Position numbers and translations under genes: made by a program. Of a stretch of DNA of 64,000 nt, positions 42,810 to 54,896 are shown piece after piece; positions within the stretch are counted from its first letter, which is position 1; each line of letters begins with the position of its first letter. Source of the stretch: Corydoras sp. C115 (lineage: Eukaryota; Chordata; Actinopteri; Siluriformes; Callichthyidae). Where the stretch lies: positions 1,827,001-1,891,000 of the forward strand of contig JAFMOC010000032.1 in assembly GCA_019802505.1 (NCBI GenBank). Direction: 5' to 3'. The notes beneath the pieces were generated by a model that was not told the origin of the DNA, ran no database searches, and saw nothing but the letters and a program-made list of their open reading frames with translations.

Positions 42810-43174
42810 GGCGGCACGGTGGCTTAGTGGTTAGCACGTTCTCCTCTCAGCACTAGAGATTCCCGGTTCGAATCCCCATCTGGGTGGAGTTTCCATGTTC
42901 TCCCCGTGTCCGCGTGGGTTTCCTCCGGGTTCTCCGATTTCCTCCCACAGTCCAAAAACATGGATCAAGTCAATTGAGTTCTCCAATTTGCCCCATATAG
43001 AGTGGGTTTGTGTGCGTGTCTGTCAGTGTGAGTGTGTGCCCAGTGATCGATTGGCGCCCTATCCTGGGTTTATCTGCCCAGCTCCCAAAACGTTCTCCCC
43101 CGGATGGGCATGGGGAACCCCACCCCCCCCCCACGACCCCAAAATAGGATAAAGCGGAAGATAATGAATGAATG
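42810..43174 (+). mobile_element. SINE-A, reference-quality full-length copy
   Basis: Perfect 12-bp duplication AAATGCAAACCC at 42798-42809 and 43175-43186. Head GGCGGCACGGTGGCTTAGTGG, box B GGTTCGAATCC, complete body, C-tract and (GAAT)n tail. The best copy in the window for a consensus. Confidence 0.95.
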
Positions 43175-43186
43175 AAATGCAAACCC

Positions 43187-44111
43187 ACCTGACACGCATT
43201 GGACAAGCCAATGAAATCATCGCACCTGCAGCCTGAACCATCAAACCTGCAGCTTTAAGCTCTACACAGCATCCACTCTTCACAATGCGAGTTCTCTATC
43301 GACACGAAGAAGGTAAGGCTTTTTTAGCAATGCTATATTTATCAGCTTCATCCCTCTTGATTTAATGAAAGGGCCTCTGTTGCTAAGTAATGTTGCTGCA
43401 GCCGGCGTTGTTTTGCAGCATTAGCATCGGCTCCACGCAGAACAACACCGGTGACTGTGTTTGTTTGGGTTCCGTCCTCGAGTGTCAGATTTCAAGGATG
43501 CCATCCTGTTTGTAATGCATTTGTATTTGCACTCCGAGAGCCACGCGTGCACAGGTAAGCACTCCTGTAGCACAGCGTGTACGCCGTTAATAAATAAAAT
43601 GTAAGCCGAGAAGAGCCGAGGAACGATCGCAGGCGTTACAATGCAACGGCGGCCTCGCCATCACGGATACGAACCTATAAAGGCCTTTTTTGGGTTTGGT
43701 TTGTTGTTTATTTGCCTTTTATTTGCTTTTTTCACCTTTCGCACACTTTTCGCGGAGTGAAATGCATGGGGACTGATGATGCATCAGCTGGCCGCTCACA
43801 TTCGGAGGATGGCGCCACAGGCGAGATTAGCAGAAATCATTCCTCTAAAGCTTCCTGATGTTATATTAAAGGTTGCAATGAAAATAAGATGAACGGTTGA
43901 TACCCGAGCATACACACGCTCTCCGAGCTCTTAGCTCTCTTGACAAAATGGTATTGGCAACCAGATAATCAGATTTTTGGATGTGTTTTGGGTTGTGCAC
44001 TAACCCTCGTCGGGGCATTTATCAGCGGGGGTGTAAATTACATTAGGAGGACACAGGAGAGTGAAGCGTGGTGGTATATTTCATTTAGTGAGAGATAAAC
44101 ATTGTGCAGAT
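43187..44111. other. Unique intronic block, candidate conserved non-coding element
   Basis: About 900 repeat-free bases of balanced composition, with GCTCTTAGCTCTCTTGAC and TGCATCAGCTGG words. No exon found. Confidence 0.35.
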
Positions 44112-44135
44112 AATAATAATAATAATAATAATAAT
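44112..44135. repeat. (AAT)n microsatellite
   Basis: Eight AAT units bordering the next SINE. Confidence 0.9.
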
Positions 44136-44142
44136 GATAATG

Positions 44143-44447
44143 GGGGGGTTCCCCATGCCCATCCAGGGGAGACCGTTTCGGGTGCTGGGCAGATACACCC
44201 AGGATAGGACGCCAACCTATCACTGGACACACACTCACTCACTCAGACACACTCTATATGGGGCAATTTGGAGAATTCACTTGACCTTGATCCATGTTTT
44301 TGGACTGTGGGATGAAACTGGAGAACCCAGAGGAAACCCACGTGGACACGGGGAGGACATGAAAACTCCACCCAGATTGGGATTCGAACCGGGAATCCCT
44401 AGCGCTGAGAGGAGAACATGCCAACAACTAAGCCACCATGCCACCCA
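44143..44447 (-). mobile_element. SINE-A, antisense, tail replaced by (AAT)n
   Basis: Begins at the C-tract (GGGGGGGTTCCCCATG) without the ATGG tail; complete to the inverted box A. Trinucleotide repeats lie on both sides. Confidence 0.88.
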
Positions 44448-44455
44448 ATATTGAC

Positions 44456-44510
<55 letters not shown>

Positions 44511-44552
44511 AACAATATTAATTTTATTATAAATTTTATTATTATTTTTATT
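44456..44552. repeat. (ATT)n microsatellite
   Basis: About 17 perfect units, then a decayed ATT-rich stretch. Confidence 0.95.
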
Positions 44553-45203
44553 ATTATTGTTATTACTATAATCATTAATGCTGCACTGACCCACCCACCC
44601 AACCACAATCACCCACCCACCCACACCCACCCACTTACCCAGTCATTAACATATTTGGCGTTAATTAGACCATCTTTCCACCAGTGTCTCATTTCAGTGG
44701 CAGCTGCCTCCACCCCCACTTACCCCTCGATAAGTTCCAAAATAATTGATTATTGATTTTCTCTTTCCAACCCCGATATCTGCACCGTTTTTTTTCCCCC
44801 CAAGACAAGACACTTTCTCACAAGAACAATTCCGTTTCCACGCAGTATGTTCTTAATCAAAAACGCCAACCAGCCATGCGAAACCAGAGACTGGGGTTCA
44901 AGCTCTACATGTCGTAGTGCATACCTACACCGGGCACACTGTGTGCTCATTGTCATGCAAATAGCACTCATCAGCTGACAGCAGTCGGCCGTCGCCATGG
45001 TTATACTTGTCCATTTCAAAGTGTTTCTCACATGTAGTGCTGTTTGACAAGCTGCAGGAGATGTGAGTGCAGGCCCCTCGTCCACATCGCTGCTGAAAAA
45101 TACGAGAAAAGAAATGATAAACAGCCAAATAAACCCTGCATGACACTGTAATGGTGGATTGGTGGGAATAAGCGGCTTGTATTCAGATTATGTGTATAAC
45201 GAA
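44553..45203. other. Unique intronic sequence with CCCA repeats
   Basis: ACCCACCC-type repeats at 44589-44635; otherwise unrecognised, no supported gene. Confidence 0.45.
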
Positions 45204-45260
<57 letters not shown>

Positions 45261-45272
45261 CATAATACTATA

Positions 45273-45308
<36 letters not shown>
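45204..45308. repeat. (ATT)n microsatellite
   Basis: About 30 ATT units with one CATAATACTATAT break. Confidence 0.95.
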
Positions 45309-45625
45309 GGGCGTCACGGTGGCTTAGTGGTTAGCGCATGTTCTCCTCTCAGCACTAGGGATTCCCGGTTCGAATCCCAATCTGGGTGGAGTTTCCATGT
45401 TCTCCCCGTGTCTGCGTGGGTTTCCTCCGGGTTCTCCGGTTTCCTCCCACAGTCCAAAACCATGGATCAAGTCAATTGAATTCTCCAAATTGCCCCATAT
45501 AGAGTGTGTCTGTGTGAGTGAGTGTGTGCCCAGCGATAGATTGGTGCCCTGTCCTGGGTGTATCTGCCCAGCGCCCCTGGATGGGCATGGGGAACCCCCC
45601 CGTGACCCTAATAGAGGATAAAGCG
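45309..45625 (+). mobile_element. SINE-A, sense, tail replaced by (TA)n
   Basis: Head follows the ATT array directly; box A and B intact; ends at GAGGATAAAGCG, after which (TA)n and (GT)n (45626-45662) take over. Confidence 0.9.
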
Positions 45626-45662
<37 letters not shown>

Positions 45663-45689
45663 ATTATAATATATAACTAATTAACTATT

Positions 45690-45985
45690 ATGGGTGGCAC
45701 AGTGGTTTAGTGGTTAGTACGTTCTCCTCTCAGCGCTAGAACCCCAATCTGGGTGGAGTTTCCATGTTCTCCCCATGTCCACGTGGGTTCCCTCCGGTTT
45801 CCTCCCACAGTCCAAAAACATGGATCAAGGTCAATTGAGTTCTCCAAATTGCCCCATATAGAATGTGAGCATGTGATAGATTGGCGCACTGTCCTGGGTG
45901 TATCTGCCCAGTGACCAAAACATTCTCCCCTGGATCCCCCTCATGACCCTATTAGAAAAAGTGGAAGATGATGGATGGATGGCTG
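45690..45985 (+). mobile_element. SINE-A, sense, box B lost
   Basis: Box A (TGGTTTAGTGG) present, box B deleted (CTAGAACCCCAATC), body with small gaps, ATGGATGGATGGC tail. Confidence 0.86.
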
Positions 45986-45990
45986 GATGA

Positions 45991-46681
45991 ATAGTTCCAC
46001 TGATGAGCAGACATTTTGCATCTGGGAGAATCTTTTGTATTTCTATTCAAAATGTATAGTTATTTGTGAAATCAAAATAAATAAAAAGATAATGGACGGA
46101 TATATGGATCATAAGTTGCACAGTATTTTTGTTCGCCAAATATGTGTTGCTTTATTTCTCTTATAAAATCAATAGAACACTGAACTTGACCCGAGGTGTC
46201 GGAGTCTCTGCGTGTTGGCTTCATGCAGTGTGTTTGTTTTATTAATGCCGGTTCCGCTTGGTGCTGAGATGGACTCATGTTACCTCTGAGATGAACGATC
46301 AGCTCTTTATAATGAATGTTGTGATGTTGTCTCGTAATAATGAAAATATTTCATCAAGTGGAAAGCTTAAATAAATTATTTACAATAATACAGCCATCAG
46401 GTTCAGGTAATTACCTCATTAATATGCTCTAAGCAAACAAGCATCCATCTACTGCGAGTCGTACTCAGGTCTATTGCTCTGGCTTTTGATTAATGAAGAA
46501 GAAACTCAATAACTTTCAAACATCAGGTTGAAATTCATTCGCAAAACTGAAGTATGTGCGTTGGATCGTTTTGGGAACGTGGTCAGCTGAAGGAAATGAT
46601 CTCTGTACAAAATGTCAACATTAAACGCTGCTGTGGCTCAGATTATGAATATTAATACAGCAATTTTATCTCATCTTAATA
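45991..46681. other. Unique intronic sequence
   Basis: No repeat recognised, no exon. AT-rich. Confidence 0.45.
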
Positions 46682-46872
46682 TATTCCGCTTAATAATGGG
46701 GTCGCAGGGGATGGGGCCCATCCAGGAGAGCAGTGCTAATCAGATACACCTAGGATAGGACACTCTCTCACGCCCCCCCCCCCCCCCCACCTTTAATCCA
46801 TGTTTCTGTTCTGTGGGAAATAAAAGTAGACTCATTAGAACACAGGGAGAGCATCCACCCAGAACCTAAATC
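46682..46872 (-). mobile_element. SINE-A, antisense, old and rearranged
   Basis: GGGTCGCAGGGGATGG to AGAACCTAAATCCCCAGC, many gaps, C-run at 46777-46789. Confidence 0.65.
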
Positions 46873-47172
46873 CCCAGCGTCGCGGGGGGGTTCCCCATGT
46901 ATATCGAGGGGAGAACGTTTCAGGCACTGGGCAGATACACCCAGGACAGGGCGCCAGTCTATCGCTGGGCACACTCTCACTCACTCACACAAATGCACTC
47001 TATATGGGGCAATTTGCAGAATTTTATTGGCCTTGATCCATGTTTTTGGACTGTGGGAGGAAACCGGAGAACCCGGAGGAAACCCACACGGCTTGGAAAC
47101 TCCACCCAGGTTGGGATTCGAACCTGGAATCCCTAGTGCTGAGAGGAGAACATGCTAACCAGTAAGCCACTC
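46873..47172 (-). mobile_element. SINE-A, antisense, tail truncated
   Basis: GGTTCCCCATGTATATCG to CTAACCAGTAAGCCAC. Joins the old copy at its left edge and a second truncated unit at its right. Confidence 0.86.
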
Positions 47173-47194
47173 ACTCACACACACGCACACACAC

Positions 47195-47366
47195 ACATAT
47201 GGGGCAATTTGGAGAATTCCATTGACCTTCATCCATGTTTTTGGACTGTGGGAGGAGAACCCAGAGGAAACCCATGCAGACACGGGGAGAACATGGAAAC
47301 TCTGGGAAACCGGGAATCCCTAGTGCTGAGAGGAGAACATGCTAACCACTAAGCCACCGTGCCCAT
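47195..47366 (-). mobile_element. SINE-A head half, antisense
   Basis: ATATGGGGCAATTTGG to CTAACCACTAAGCCACCGTG, with box B reduced. A head-half unit like those in the 56036-56545 array. Confidence 0.85.
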
Positions 47367-47784
47367 ATTCACATCTTATAAAATTACCTATGTCCACATG
47401 GTGGGACTAATAAAGGTTTGTCTTACGTATAGAATCCATTTTTCTTTGGTTATACCAAACCAGGATAAGATTTAATTGAAATTCTAACAGCTATGTCAGC
47501 CTCGACTGGAGATTTGAACAGAACAGACTTTCCGTCTCACTGTTTGTTGTCTTGCGTGTCCTCGAGCTTTGTATTTTGGGAGTGAACTTTGAGGCCCACT
47601 GCGCTGTCTGCTTTTTCCAGCTTCCAGCAGATCTGCTCCAATTAATTAGCTCATTAATGAAGCTCATTATTGAGTTTAAGTGAGTGTATCAAAGAAGAAA
47701 AACAAACAGTTTGGGGTAGCAGGCCTCCAGGACCAGGACTGAGACTCAGCACTATACACTGTGCTGTACATCTCATCCTATCTC
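47367..47784. other. Unique intronic sequence
   Basis: About 420 bases, including CCAATTAATTAGCTCATTAATG (47638-47659, written as CCAATTAATTAG then CTCATTAATG). No gene. Confidence 0.4.
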
Positions 47785-47987
47785 ATTATCTTGACCATTT
47801 GATCTACTAGGGTCGGGGGGGGTTGCCCATGCCCATGCCCATCCCCATGCCCATCCATAGGAGATCATTTTGGGTGCTGGGAAGACACCCAAGAAAGGGC
47901 GCCAATCTATTACTGTACACATAGACACTATATGAGGCAAATCATAGCAGTCAGTTTACCTTAAAGCCTTGTTTTTTGGACTGTGGG
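47785..47987 (-). mobile_element. SINE-A, antisense, old fragment with short tandem
   Basis: CTACTAGGGTCGGGG, then CCCATG repeated several times (47826-47860), to TTTTTTGGACTGTGGG. Confidence 0.72.
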
Positions 47988-48160
47988 ACACCAGTGATGT
48001 GTTGGGCAATCAATATGAAGGTTGTGGGTTCAAATCCCAGTTTCACCAATGTTACCAGTGTTGGTCCTTCAACCTCATTCCTCCAAGGTGGTTTAATCAT
48101 GGTTGGGCATAAGTTTGATAGCTTTAGCATCTACTAAATGACCTCATGTAGTGATAACTC
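47988..48160 (+). mobile_element. SINE-B, sense, degenerate
   Basis: AATCAATATGAAGGTTGTGG, box B-like GGGTTCAAATCCC, then a decayed body and AGCATCTACTAAATGACC end. Confidence 0.68.
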
Positions 48161-48969
48161 ATATGTAACTTTGAAGGAACCATTTTGGGAAGGTTATATC
48201 CCATCCCTTGGTCCGTATTAAGACCAAAAGCATGACGGTGTAGGTCCCCTTTCTTCGGAACTTTAATCTCAACTGTGTTAATTATCTTTGGGATGAAAAA
48301 GAATAGAAATTAGTAGCCAGGTTGTTTCGGCCAACGTTAGCATCTGAACTCACAGACCTCTTGCTCTTCAGCATACAGACCCAAATTCCCACAGACATCC
48401 CATAACCGTGGAGGCTGTTATAGCTGCATGGGGGATCCGGTTTAAAATAGATTCTCATAAACTCCTGTAGGTGTAGGTGGTCCAATACTTTTGTCCATAT
48501 AGCTGTATATTATGTGTAAATCGTTTTTCAGATTTCGGATCTCTGTCCGGGTCCAGATCTGCCACATGGTGCAAAGCCTAGTGGGGAATAAGTGAAGGCT
48601 GCATGTGCCCAATACTCTCATTAGATTAATGAAGCAGAAGGGACAGGCTGAAGGCCTACTGGCATCTACAGGCTTCCACAGTGGGGCTGGAGACTCATTT
48701 CTCTGACTTTAGGGTTTCTAACAGACGACGGCCTGTTTCTGTCCGCTGTCCTTATTGCCTTCATCTCTCTCCTGCTGTCTCTCTAAGAACGTCGTATTCA
48801 AACACGGACACTCGGTTGCTTTGGCCAAATTTTAATTCAATGCAAGAAAAGTGAGAAGGTGGGAAGAAAAGATCTGCTATAGAGACGACATTTTGGGAGA
48901 CACCTTCTACATTAGGGTATCTGTTCTATTCCATTACAACAGGTATTGATTTTATTTATGAAGTTTGAG
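48161..48969. other. Unique intronic sequence
   Basis: About 800 bases with no recognised repeat or exon. Confidence 0.45.
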
Positions 48970-49835
48970 ATTATAGTGGATGAAGCAACTGTTGTCAGGT
49001 GGGATTATAGTAGTTGTGGCAGCCATTGTTTATAAAAAATTATAGTAGTTGTGGTAACTTGTTTGAGGGATTATAATAGTTGTGACGACCTTTGTTTAAT
49101 AGGGGATTATATTAGTTGTAGCAACTTTTTTTTATGAGGGGTTATAGTAGTTGTGACAACTTTTATTTATGAGACATTATAGTAGTTGTAGCATTGTGTT
49201 TATAAGGGATTATAGTAGTTGTGACAACTTTTATTTATGACCCATTATATTAGTCGTAGCGATTTTTGTTTGTGATTGGATTATAGTAGTTGTGGTAACA
49301 TTTATAAGGTATTATAGTAGTTATGACGATTTTTATTTGTGAGATTATAGTAGATGTAGCGATGTGTTTATAGAGGATTATTTTAGTTATAGCAATTTTT
49401 GTTTATGAGGGATTATAGAAATTGTATCGACTTTTATTTGAGAGATTATAATACTTGTACTGATGTTTATAGGGGATTATTTTAGTTATAGCGACTTTTA
49501 TTTGTGAGGGATTGTAGAAGTTGTGGTAGCTTGTTTAAGAGGGATTATATAAATTATAGTGACTTGTTTATGAGGGATTACAGTAGTTGTTGCAACTTTT
49601 ATATTACTTGTAACAGCTTGTTTAAGAGGGATTATAGTAGTTGTGGTAGCATGTTTTAGGGATTATATAAATTATAGCGACTTGTTTACGAGGGATTACA
49701 GTAGTTGTGACGACTTCTGTAATGAGGGATTATTTTACTTGTAACAAACTGTTTATATAGTACACAATATAAACAGAATATAGTACACAATATTGTTTAT
49801 ATGAGGGATTATAGTAGTATATAAGTACTCTGTTT
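48970..49835 (+). repeat. Degenerate ~34-bp minisatellite
   Basis: Around 25 units of GGGATTATAGTAGTTGTGAC followed by AACTTTTATTTATGA. Spacing between successive ATTATAGTAG words is 31-38 bases. Two recent unit duplicates around 49540-49710. Confidence 0.9.
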
Positions 49836-50420
49836 TTACCGCTGAACCCTGCTGCAAGGTTGGTGTAAAGCAAATGGTTGGGGCTGCATTTATAACCACA
49901 TAGACCATGTGACATTTTTAAAGCATGCTGGGAACTCTGGTTTGTGAGAATCTGTCAGAATGAGTAAACAGAACATCAGGTGTAATTTCAGGACAGAACG
50001 CTGCAATGTGTACCAGACTTCGGAGTTCCGATGCTTGTATCAGATGCTGATGCGGTGAAAGGAGAGCCAGAAAGTAAGATCTTCTCCCCGATAAAGTCGT
50101 TAATTTAATTACTTGATTTATATCAGAATAAACTCAGCGAACAGAATCAGATAATAAATTCTAATCTGCTCTCTGTTGCATAAATGGCGACTTCCCTCCC
50201 TCCTGGTTCGGTCCGCTCACCGGCGCCACATCAGGTCGTTTATTTTCATGCTCCTCGGTATTGGAATCTAATAGTTTTTTGGCAGCGCACCCTGAATGCT
50301 CGGTGTACCGTTGAGCTCCGGGAGTGCAGTCTAAAAGTGTACACTGGAAGACGGGTAGAGGTTAAAATCACAATACGTTCATTCCACAAACATCAAACAC
50401 GGTCCAACACACAAAGACAG
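49836..50420. other. Unique intronic sequence
   Basis: About 590 bases; no repeat recognised. A frame at 50184 starts here but runs into the next SINE. Confidence 0.45.
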
Positions 50421-50768
50421 TCCATCCATCCATCATCTTCAGCTTTATCCTCTAGTAGGGTCGCGGGGGGGTTCCCCATGCCCATCCAGGGGAGAACGTT
50501 TTGGGTACTGGGCAGATACACCCAGGACAGGGCGCCAATCTATCGCTGGGCACACACTTACTCACACAGACACACTCTATATGGGGCAATTTGGAGAACT
50601 CTATTGACCTTGATCTATGTTTTCGGACTGTGGGAGAAACCGGAGAACCTGGAGGAAACCCACGTGGACACGGGGAGAACATGGAAACTCCACCCAGATT
50701 GGGCTTCAAAGCGGGAATACCTAGCGCTGAGAGGAGAACATGCCAACCACCAAGCCACCGTGCCACCC
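50421..50768 (-). mobile_element. SINE-A, antisense, near full length
   Basis: (CCAT)n tail to inverted box A (CCAACCACCAAGCCACCGTG); box B changed to GGGCTTCAAAGCGG. Confidence 0.9.
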
Positions 50769-50847
50769 GAAGTTGGCCGTCAATTATAAAAATTAACTAT
50801 AATAATATTATAGTTAATGTCATTTATAATTATTAACTATATCATTA

Positions 50848-51106
50848 GGCGGCATGGTGGCTTAGTGGTTCGCACACTCGTGGGTCTGTGTGGGTTTCCT
50901 CCGGGTTCTCCGGGTTCTTCCCACAGTCTAAAAAACATGGATCAGGGGCAAGTGAATTCTCCAAATTGCCCCATATAGAGTGTGTTTGTGTGAGTGAGTG
51001 TGTGCCCAGTGATAGATTGGCGCCCTGTCCTGGGTGTATCTGCCCAGCGCACAAAGTGTTCTCCCCTGGATGGGCATGGGGAACCCCCCCCCCCCCCCGC
51101 AACCCC
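50848..51106 (+). mobile_element. SINE-A, sense, box B deleted
   Basis: Head with intact box A, a 60-base deletion removing box B, complete body, C-tract at 51087-51101; ends at GCAACCCC without tail. Confidence 0.87.
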
Positions 51107-51370
51107 ACTACACCAGCGTGCCCCAATGCACTCATGAGCTTCATGTAGATGTGTCGATTCCACATCTTTTCATATGAATCTATCTGAATATAAACATCCC
51201 TGGATGAGTCACTTTCACAAATGACTCCCAATGCTGAATCGGCACAAATGATCCATAATACCCATGAAAACATCAGCTTCTTTCTGACCTGCATTTCCAT
51301 GTTCACTCAGTTTAACCTCAGCGTCACGTCTCAGTTTGGACTTCATAACTCACCCATCAGTGACTTCGCT
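51107..51370. other. Unique intronic sequence
   Basis: No recognised repeat or exon. Confidence 0.45.
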
Positions 51371-51505
51371 TCATTCATTCATTATCTCCCGCTTTATCCT
51401 CTATTAGGGTTGGGGGGTTCCCCATGCCAATCCAGGGGAGAACGTCTCGGGCATTGGGCAGATACACCCAGGACAGGGCGCCAATCCAGCGCTGGGCACA
51501 CACTA
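51371..51505 (-). mobile_element. SINE-A 3' part, antisense
   Basis: TCATTCATTATCTCCC to GCGCTGGGCACACAC; head half missing. Confidence 0.86.
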
Positions 51506-52267
51506 CGCCATATTATAACGCTTCATTATAACATCACACAGTCATCCCGCTGATGGATGCACAGTTCCCATTTCATTCCACATCATCTGAACTACATCAG
51601 AGATCCACTTCCCAGTGTGTGTGTCTTTGGGGGGGGGGGGGGGGGGTTGTTTGTTGGGGGTGGGAGGTATGTGGGCGATACCTTTGAGACTTATGTCTGT
51701 TCGGGCTCCAGCACTTTAAAAGCAATCTCATGTTGTCTGTCCTCATAAAAGAAAAGGGCAAAAAAAAAAAGCGCGGCGGCGTTGAATGTAAATAAATAAT
51801 CCACAATTATGCGGAAAGCGAACCATAAACAACATTAATCTGAGTTTGCTTTTAAGCAGCAGGCCCCTTTTCATTAGAATAAGCAGGAAAGCGTATTTAT
51901 GGTCACAGCGGATATTTATAGTGGAATTCATTCTGTTTGCTGTTGGAAATAAATTACGAGGCCGGCATTAACTGGAAGTATTGCAAGACTGAAGGGATTT
52001 ATGCTGATATCTGCAGACTGAGGGGAAGACAAGGATGAGGAGATTGTCCTATGTCCTCACAGTTGAAACTTGTTGAAGAAGGCCTTTAAATGCCACAGTA
52101 TTTTGATTTTGGACCCGACTCTTTTCCCAGTTTCATGCTGCTAAAAGCAAATTCGGCCCGAACGTTAAATTTACATTTTTTTTTTTACCTAAACTCAAAT
52201 GTCAAGTACTGACGCTACAAGAAACCGAGTGTGAGGAGCTGAATCACTGAATTCAGGTGTTTTTATT
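51506..52267. other. Unique intronic block with a G-run
   Basis: G-run at 51630-51646. 51780-52200 is repeat-free and AT-rich; possible conserved element, unproved. Confidence 0.4.
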
Positions 52268-52590
52268 CATCTATCCATCCATTGTCTTCAGCTTTATCCT
52301 CTACGAGGGTCAAGCTAGGAGAATGTTTGGGGCGCTGGGCAGACACATCCAGGACAGGGCGCCAAGCTGTCACTGGAGACACACACTCTATATGGGGCAA
52401 TTTGGAGAATCTACTTTCTTCCCACAGTCCAAAGAACATGGATTCAAGGAGAATTGGCAGCCCTAAATCACCCCGGTATAGTGATTGTGTCTGTATCACT
52501 GAGTGTTTGTCCAGTGATAGATTGACGCCCTGTTTTGGGTGTGTCTGTCCAGCGCCTGAAACGTTCTCCCTTGATGGTCATTCCTGAAGC
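52268..52590. mobile_element. Inverted SINE-A chimera (tails outward)
   Basis: Antisense 3' part to GGGGCAATTTGGAGAAT (about 52412), then sense body from TTCTTCCCACAGTCCAAAG to CTGAAACGTTCTCCC. No head on either side. Confidence 0.8.
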
Positions 52591-52692
52591 ATTATGTTTA
52601 TTTAATACACGTTCTAAAACCTTTATTGCAGATTTAACCCTATAGTGATTAAAGCATGAATTAAAAACCCATAACTCCTCATTTAATTTTTT

Positions 52693-52890
52693 TTAGGGTG
52701 GCTTTAGTGTTTAGCATGTTCTCCTCTCAGCACTAGGGATTCCTAGTTGGATTCCCAATCTGGGTGGAGTTTCCATGTTCTCCCCGTGTCCTCGTGGGTT
52801 TCCTCCGGGTTCTCCGGGTTTTTTTTTTCCCCAGGGGAACCCCCTCGTGACCCTAGTAGAGGATAAAGCTGGAGATAATGGATGGATGGT
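52693..52890 (+). mobile_element. SINE-A, sense, large internal deletion
   Basis: Head to CGGGTTCTCCGGG, a T-run at 52820-52828, then GGGGAACCCCCTCGTGAC and tail. About 150 bases missing. Confidence 0.86.
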
Positions 52891-53096
52891 AGATTTGAAG
52901 ACACTTCAGGTCTATAATAATCAAATTAAACTAATTAATGTACACTCAGAAATGAAAAGCAGCGAAGACCAAGCATCACTAAGAAATCAAAGCCACTTAT
53001 CCTAAAAGCGACAACAAAACAAACAACGTTTGTTTGGTGGGAAGGACTACAAATCACATTTTAAGGGGTTGATAAAGGTGTATGTGTATGTATGTA

Positions 53097-53171
<75 letters not shown>

Positions 53172-54012
53172 GAAGCCTGTACCAAAATCCCATTCCTACT
53201 AAACAGACCTCTGAACTGGTTATTATAACCTTCTCACTCTGGTGATGTCTTGGCCAATAGATTAAATTCAGTACATTACATTAAATAGGATGTTTTAGGA
53301 AAGATAATGTCAGTTTATGGATCTTATATAACAAAAAAGGCAACTGTAATGTCAAAATAGGCTTCCTGGGTTGGCTTGACCAGTGGCACAGTACATCCGC
53401 TGCATACGGCAGAATAGAAGATGATGGCCAGAAATTAAACATAATGGCTCCTCGTCATTAAAGGCCGAGCCGAAACCCCAGGCAGCCGTGAGTGGGTGAA
53501 AAGAATTGCTGATACGGACAGCCTGAAGTGCTGCACGCTGTCCTTGAGATTAAATCAATAGCTTATTCCTATCATTAGTGCCCGGAGACCAAATAAACGG
53601 TGAATGATTATGGTAATACATCGAATTCTTATGTACTGGTTACTCACACAGCACCTGAGAGCATCCCATAATTAGGCCAATACACGGGGAAAGGCAGTTT
53701 ACAAACCTAAATGTATTGCCAGGTGCTGCGGTCCCTTGTGTTTTACGGAAATGAAGTCCAACTCCGTTCAGCAATCAGCATCTGTACGGTTTCAGGCGAC
53801 GGCCAGGCTGTTTATGGGTTCGGATAGCCGGTCGCCGCCATGCCGCGGAGTCGGCTTCGTCCTGTCCCATAAGTGCTGTGACTGGACACCCGGCGTAGGG
53901 TTGTTTTGAGGATTGAACTGGCCAGAAATAAAGAGGAGGAATAATGGAAAAGAGGCTGAAGTGTTCGACCAGAGCTTTTCTCATTTGCTTTCATTGCAAG
54001 AGCCCTCCTGTC
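52891..54012. other. Unique intronic sequence with (TA)n
   Basis: (GTAT)n/(TA)n at 53082-53170. 53400-53900 is unique with no exon found. Confidence 0.45.
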
Positions 54013-54222
54013 TTCAGTGGCTTGGTGCTTAGCATGTTCTCCTCTCAGTGCTAGGGATTCCCGGTTGGAATCCCAATCTGGGTGGAGTTTCCATGTTCTC
54101 CCCGTGTCAGCGTGGGGTTCCTCCGGGTTCTCTGGTTTCCTCCCACGGTCCAAAAACCTGGATCAAGGTCAATTCTCCAAATTGCCTCATATAGTGTGTT
54201 TGTGTGTCGGTGGGAGTGAGTG
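54013..54222 (+). mobile_element. SINE-A, sense, 3' truncated
   Basis: Box A TGGCTTGGTGC, box B GGTTGGAATCC, body to TATAGTGTGTTTGTGTG, where a second copy begins. Confidence 0.86.
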
Positions 54223-54225
54223 GCT

Positions 54226-54520
54226 TAGTGGTTGGCATGTTCTCCTCTCAGCGCTAGGGATTCCTGGTTGGAATCCCCATCTGGGTGGAGTTTCCATGTT
54301 CTCAGTGTCAGCGTGGGTTTCCTCCGGGTTCTCCAGTTTCCTTCCACAGTCCAAAAACATGGCTCAAGGTCAATTGAATGCTTCAAATTGCCCCATATAG
54401 AGTGTGTCTGTGTGAGTGAGTGTGTCTCCAGTGATATTGGCGCCACGTCCTGGGTGTATCTGCTCAGCGCCCGAAACGTTCTCTCCTGGATGTACATGGG
54501 GGACCTCCACGCGACCCTGG
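54226..54520 (+). mobile_element. SINE-A, sense, tail truncated
   Basis: Box A TGGCTTAGTGG, body complete to GGGACCTCCACGCGACCCTGG. Confidence 0.87.
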
Positions 54521-54720
54521 GGATTCAGGTTCTGGGTGGATGTTCTCCCTGTGTCCTAATGGGTCTTCTCCGTGTTCTCCGGTTAATTCCCACAGTACAA
54601 AAACATGGATTAAAGGTGAATCGGCTGCTCTAAATTACCTCTATATGTAGTTTGTGGGTGATGGGGGGCGTGAGAGAGATGAACTCCCCGCCCGGGGGGG
54701 CGACCCTAGCTCAGGGTAGG
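54521..54720 (+). mobile_element. Divergent SINE body unit
   Basis: GATTCAGGTTCTGGGTGG then the GTCCTAATGGGTCTTCTCCG body type seen at 14332-15060. Third unit in a row. Confidence 0.7.
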
Positions 54721-54896
54721 CGGTGCACAGTGACCGAAGAGCTCCTCTGAAGTAAAGCAACGTAGTGTTAATATCCCAGCGTCCACTCATTATGGCTGCG
54801 AGTATTATTTGCGTCTGAGGTAGCTGTAGGGGCGAGAATGTGGTTATGGTAAGTTTATAGTTATTATTACGTTAAGGTTATGGTTTCTGTAAAGCT
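54721..54896. other. Unique intronic sequence
   Basis: Short unique spacer. Confidence 0.45.

Noticed and set aside
42810..42885. Functional tRNA gene at SINE heads
   Set aside because: Box A and B are present, but the sequence lacks a full cloverleaf and is part of a dispersed SINE.
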